Assembly (NCBI GenBank): GCA_015491595.1
Contig: WFVP01000260.1
Span: forward strand, 1-7,923
Length of the DNA: 7,923 nt
Direction: 5' to 3'
Source: Anaerolineales bacterium
GTDB lineage: Bacteria; Chloroflexota; Anaerolineae; Anaerolineales; DRMV01
Below are positions 6,197 through 7,923 of this stretch, one piece after another; position 1 is the first letter of the stretch, and every line of letters begins with the position of its first letter. Under the pieces are notes generated by a model. It was not told the DNA's origin. It made no database searches and saw only the letters and a program-made list of their open reading frames with translations. Made by a program: the position numbers and the translations under genes.

Positions 6197-6709
6197 ATGG
6201 CTCTGGTAGTCATTGCCCTGGGCTCCAATATCGCGCCGGAACACAACCTGCCCCGCGCCATGCGCAGTCTGAAGGACATGGCCGGGCGGCCCTTGAGAGT
6301 GTCCCAGGTTTACGAGACACCCCCCATCGGTTCCCCGGGCGCGCCCTGGTTCCTCAACGCCGCGGTGTTGCTGGAAACCTCCCGGGCGCTGCCCGGCTTG
6401 CGCATGGTTCTGCGTCGTATCGAGGCCCAACTGGGCCGCATTCGCACCCAGGACCCCAACGCGCCCCGCACCATCGACCTGGACCCGGTGCTGTGGCGGG
6501 AGGAGCCCGAAGGACCGGTCCAGGTCCTGGCCATGAAGGACCTGCTCCAATATGCGCATGTGGTGGTCCCCGTGGCCGAAGTCGTGCCCGAATGGCCCTT
6601 CCAGGGACAGCCTTTGCGCCAGTGGGCCCAGCGGTTCCACACCCAGGCCCGGGGGTTTCGGACGCGTCCGGAAATCCAGGCCCTTCTGGCCCGCTGGGTG
6701 GTATCTTAA
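6197..6709 (+). CDS. folK: 6-hydroxymethyl-7,8-dihydropterin pyrophosphokinase (HPPK)
   Basis: FolK transfers pyrophosphate from ATP to the FolB product. The 170-residue protein shows [13 protein letters not shown] (6-18), VYETPPIG (38-45), [11 protein letters not shown] (51-61) and the Mg-binding signature PRTIDLD (90-96) with Asp94 and Asp96. The late segment [16 protein letters not shown] (118-133) differs from the E. coli PHYDMKNRGF form but resembles variants known in many other bacteria. The frame is open further upstream to 6026, but that would overlap folB for most of its length and lose homology. ATG 6197, with a weak GAAGG 8-9 bases ahead, begins right at the family's LGSN strand. 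It sits between folB and folE. Confidence 0.93.
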   Translation: MALVVIALGSNIAPEHNLPRAMRSLKDMAGRPLRVSQVYETPPIGSPGAPWFLNAAVLLETSRALPGLRMVLRRIEAQLGRIRTQDPNAPRTIDLDPVLWREEPEGPVQVLAMKDLLQYAHVVVPVAEVVPEWPFQGQPLRQWAQRFHTQARGFRTRPEIQALLARWVVS

Positions 6710-6710
6710 A

Positions 6711-6771
6711 GTCGGCAGTCGGCGGTCCGCCGTCGGCAATCGGCGTTCACGTCGGCGGGCAACAGTCAGCC
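6711..6771. repeat. Degenerate heptamer tandem repeat (GTCGGCN) between folK and folE
   Basis: Starting one base after the folK stop, five 7-base units follow in register: GTCGGCA, GTCGGCG, GTCCGCC, GTCGGCA and ATCGGCG. After a five-base break come GTCGGCG (6751-6757), a decayed unit and GTCAGCC (6765-6771). The inner part can also form a small hairpin (CGGC/GCCG around GGTCC). Only the folE leader with its AGGAG follows. The array type resembles heptameric intergenic repeats found in several bacterial groups; no function is evident. Confidence 0.7.
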
Positions 6772-6797
6772 GAAATCTTTTGCAGGAGTATGCAACG

Positions 6798-7427
6798 ATG
6801 TCCTGGGAACGTGCCCATGTCGATTCCAACTGGCCCACCGAGGCCATTGCTCCCCACATTCGCGCCTTGCTGGAGCTCATCGGGGAGGACCCCGACCGGG
6901 AAGGCCTGCAGGATACCCCCACCCGGGTGGCCCGCATGTTCGCCGAACTGACCTCAGGGTACCGGGTGGATCCCGATAAGTTGCTCAACGAGGCCCTCTT
7001 CACCAGCAACTACGACGGCATGGTGCTGGTGCGCGGGATGGAGTTCTACAGCCTTTGTGAACACCACCTGCTGCCCTTTTTCGGCACCGTGCACGTGGCC
7101 TACGTGCCCAACGGCAAAATCATCGGGCTGTCCAAAATCCCCCGCATCGTGGACATGTTCTCCCGACGCCTGCAGGTGCAGGAGCGTCTGACGGAACAGA
7201 TTGCCGACTTCATCGAGCAGGTCATCCAACCCCGGGGTGTGGCCGTGGCCATCGATGCTGCCCATTTGTGCGCCATCATGCGGGGTGTGCGCAAAGAGCA
7301 GGCCCGCATGGTCACCCAGGTGGTGCGGGGCGTCTTCGCGGAGGACGCCAACCTGCGTCAGGAGTGGCGGGCTTGGATTCAGCAAACCACCAGTCCCGTA
7401 CCCATCCTGCCAGGAGGTGGCGGATGA
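6798..7427 (+). CDS. folE: GTP cyclohydrolase I (type IA)
   Basis: FolE converts GTP to 7,8-dihydroneopterin triphosphate and formate, the first step of the pterin branch of folate synthesis. The 209-residue protein is of usual length. It has [18 protein letters not shown] (30-47), the zinc site [10 protein letters not shown] with Cys87 and His90 and the third ligand Cys158 in [10 protein letters not shown], and [22 protein letters not shown] (110-131). His89 and the HLC His match substrate-handling histidines of the family. The ATG has AGGAG (6784-6788) 9 bases ahead; the frame is open upstream but encodes unrelated residues through the repeat array. The stop overlaps the udk start as ATGA. 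Confidence 0.97.
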   Translation: MSWERAHVDSNWPTEAIAPHIRALLELIGEDPDREGLQDTPTRVARMFAELTSGYRVDPDKLLNEALFTSNYDGMVLVRGMEFYSLCEHHLLPFFGTVHVAYVPNGKIIGLSKIPRIVDMFSRRLQVQERLTEQIADFIEQVIQPRGVAVAIDAAHLCAIMRGVRKEQARMVTQVVRGVFAEDANLRQEWRAWIQQTTSPVPILPGGGG

Positions 7428-7923
7428 CCTTCGTCATCGGTATCGCGGGTGGAAGCGGGTCCGGAAAAACCACCCTGGCCCGGCTCATCATGGAGCGCAT
7501 CGGGCCGGAACACATCGCCTTCCTCCCCCACGATGCCTATTACCGGGATTTCTCCCATCTACCCCCGGAAGAACGGGCTCGCGTGAACTACGACCACCCC
7601 GATTCTCTGGAGACCGAACTCCTTATCCGCCATATCCAGGCCCTCAAGGCCGGACAGGCCATCGAACGCCCGATTTACGATTACACCACCCATTCCCGCA
7701 AGAAGGAGACCATTCGGGTGGAGCCCCGGCCCATCATCCTGGTGGAGGGCATCCTGGTTTTGGTGGAACCTGAATTACGGGCCCTCTTCGACTTGAAGCT
7801 CTACGTTGACACCGACCCGGACATCCGCTTCATCCGCCGCCTCACCCGGGACACCCGGGAACGGGGGCGCACGGTGTTCAGGTACTGTTCAACGACCATC
7901 TCTACCGTGCGCCCCCGTTCCCG
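7424..7923 (+). CDS. udk: Uridine kinase, 3' end missing and last 48 bases inverted
   Basis: Udk phosphorylates uridine (and cytidine) for pyrimidine salvage. Residues 1-150 are well conserved: P-loop GGSGSGKT (9-16), PHDAYYRD (35-42), YDHPDS (56-61), IYDYTTHSR (84-92), ILVEGIL (106-112), and [22 protein letters not shown] (129-150). After codon 150 the forward translation turns to nonsense. The reverse complement of 7876-7903 placed there instead, with the shared arm after it, reads [14 protein letters not shown], exactly what the family has next. The true gene therefore continues beyond this sequence and the printed end is folded back. The start is the ATGA overlap with folE, with AGGAGG at 7412-7417, so it is likely translationally coupled. 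Why a salvage kinase shares this operon is not clear. Confidence 0.92.
   Translation, partial: MTFVIGIAGGSGSGKTTLARLIMERIGPEHIAFLPHDAYYRDFSHLPPEERARVNYDHPDSLETELLIRHIQALKAGQAIERPIYDYTTHSRKKETIRVEPRPIILVEGILVLVEPELRALFDLKLYVDTDPDIRFIRRLTRDTRERGRTVFRYCSTTISTVRPRS
7856..7923. repeat. Terminal 20-bp perfect inverted repeat (fold-back) inside udk
   Basis: Bases 7904-7923 are the exact reverse complement of 7856-7875, separated by a 28-base loop (7876-7903). The loop reads as correct udk coding sequence only on the opposite strand. This is best explained by sequence or assembly switching strands at a shorter natural inverted repeat (about 11-12 bp, encoding GRTV and TVRP on its two arms). Confidence 0.85.

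Noticed and set aside
6711..6771. CRISPR array or REP element
   Set aside because: Units are 7 bases with no spacers, and no REP-type long palindrome is formed.
7856..7923. Transcription terminator or invertible switch at the window end
   Set aside because: It lies inside udk coding sequence, has no U-tract, and the arms extend beyond the natural repeat by copying the upstream strand, which fits a strand switch.

Overview
The window is GC-rich bacterial DNA holding two blocks that point away from each other. The separating region is about 160 bases (3303-3465). I infer a GC-rich, possibly thermophilic bacterium that uses selenium. The repeat-rich intergenic sequence, the Thr-Pro tail on the band-7 protein and the CNB-plus-bPH protein would suit Chloroflexota (Anaerolineae-like), but that placement is a low-confidence guess, not a read-out.

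Left block, minus strand (read right to left). A 586-residue membrane protein (1542-3302) joins a degenerate cyclic-nucleotide-binding domain to two copies of a 'two transmembrane helices + bacterial PH' unit, and is followed by a clear intrinsic terminator (1466-1513). Next come a new -10 element (1413-1418) and a prohibitin-like SPFH/band-7 membrane protein (294-1358). Last is the 5' part of selD (1-245), which runs off the window. The selD frame contains an in-frame TGA exactly at the catalytic Cys/Sec position, with a stem-loop shortly downstream that fits a bacterial SECIS. This gene is invisible to ordinary ORF calling.

Right block, plus strand: a tightly packed, probably single operon starting from an extended -10 promoter (3419-3427). 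It encodes a nitroreductase-family flavoprotein, a TIGR01777 (YfcH/SDR39U1-like) epimerase, a pteridine-reductase-type SDR (FolM/PTR1-like), FolB, FolK, FolE and uridine kinase Udk (cut by the window end). FolE makes dihydroneopterin triphosphate from GTP, FolB converts dihydroneopterin to 6-hydroxymethyldihydropterin, and FolK pyrophosphorylates it. The SDR would supply reduction of a dihydropterin or dihydrofolate. The set is therefore a nearly complete pterin branch of folate synthesis with its own reductase; folP and folC are not in the window.

Two places look damaged. The TIGR01777 gene carries one extra A near 4213-4215 that breaks its frame. The last 48 bases (7876-7923) are not the continuation of udk but its reverse complement: the sequence folds back on itself at a short inverted repeat inside udk, which looks like a contig-end assembly artefact. 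The reversed part still lets about 14 more residues of Udk be read.
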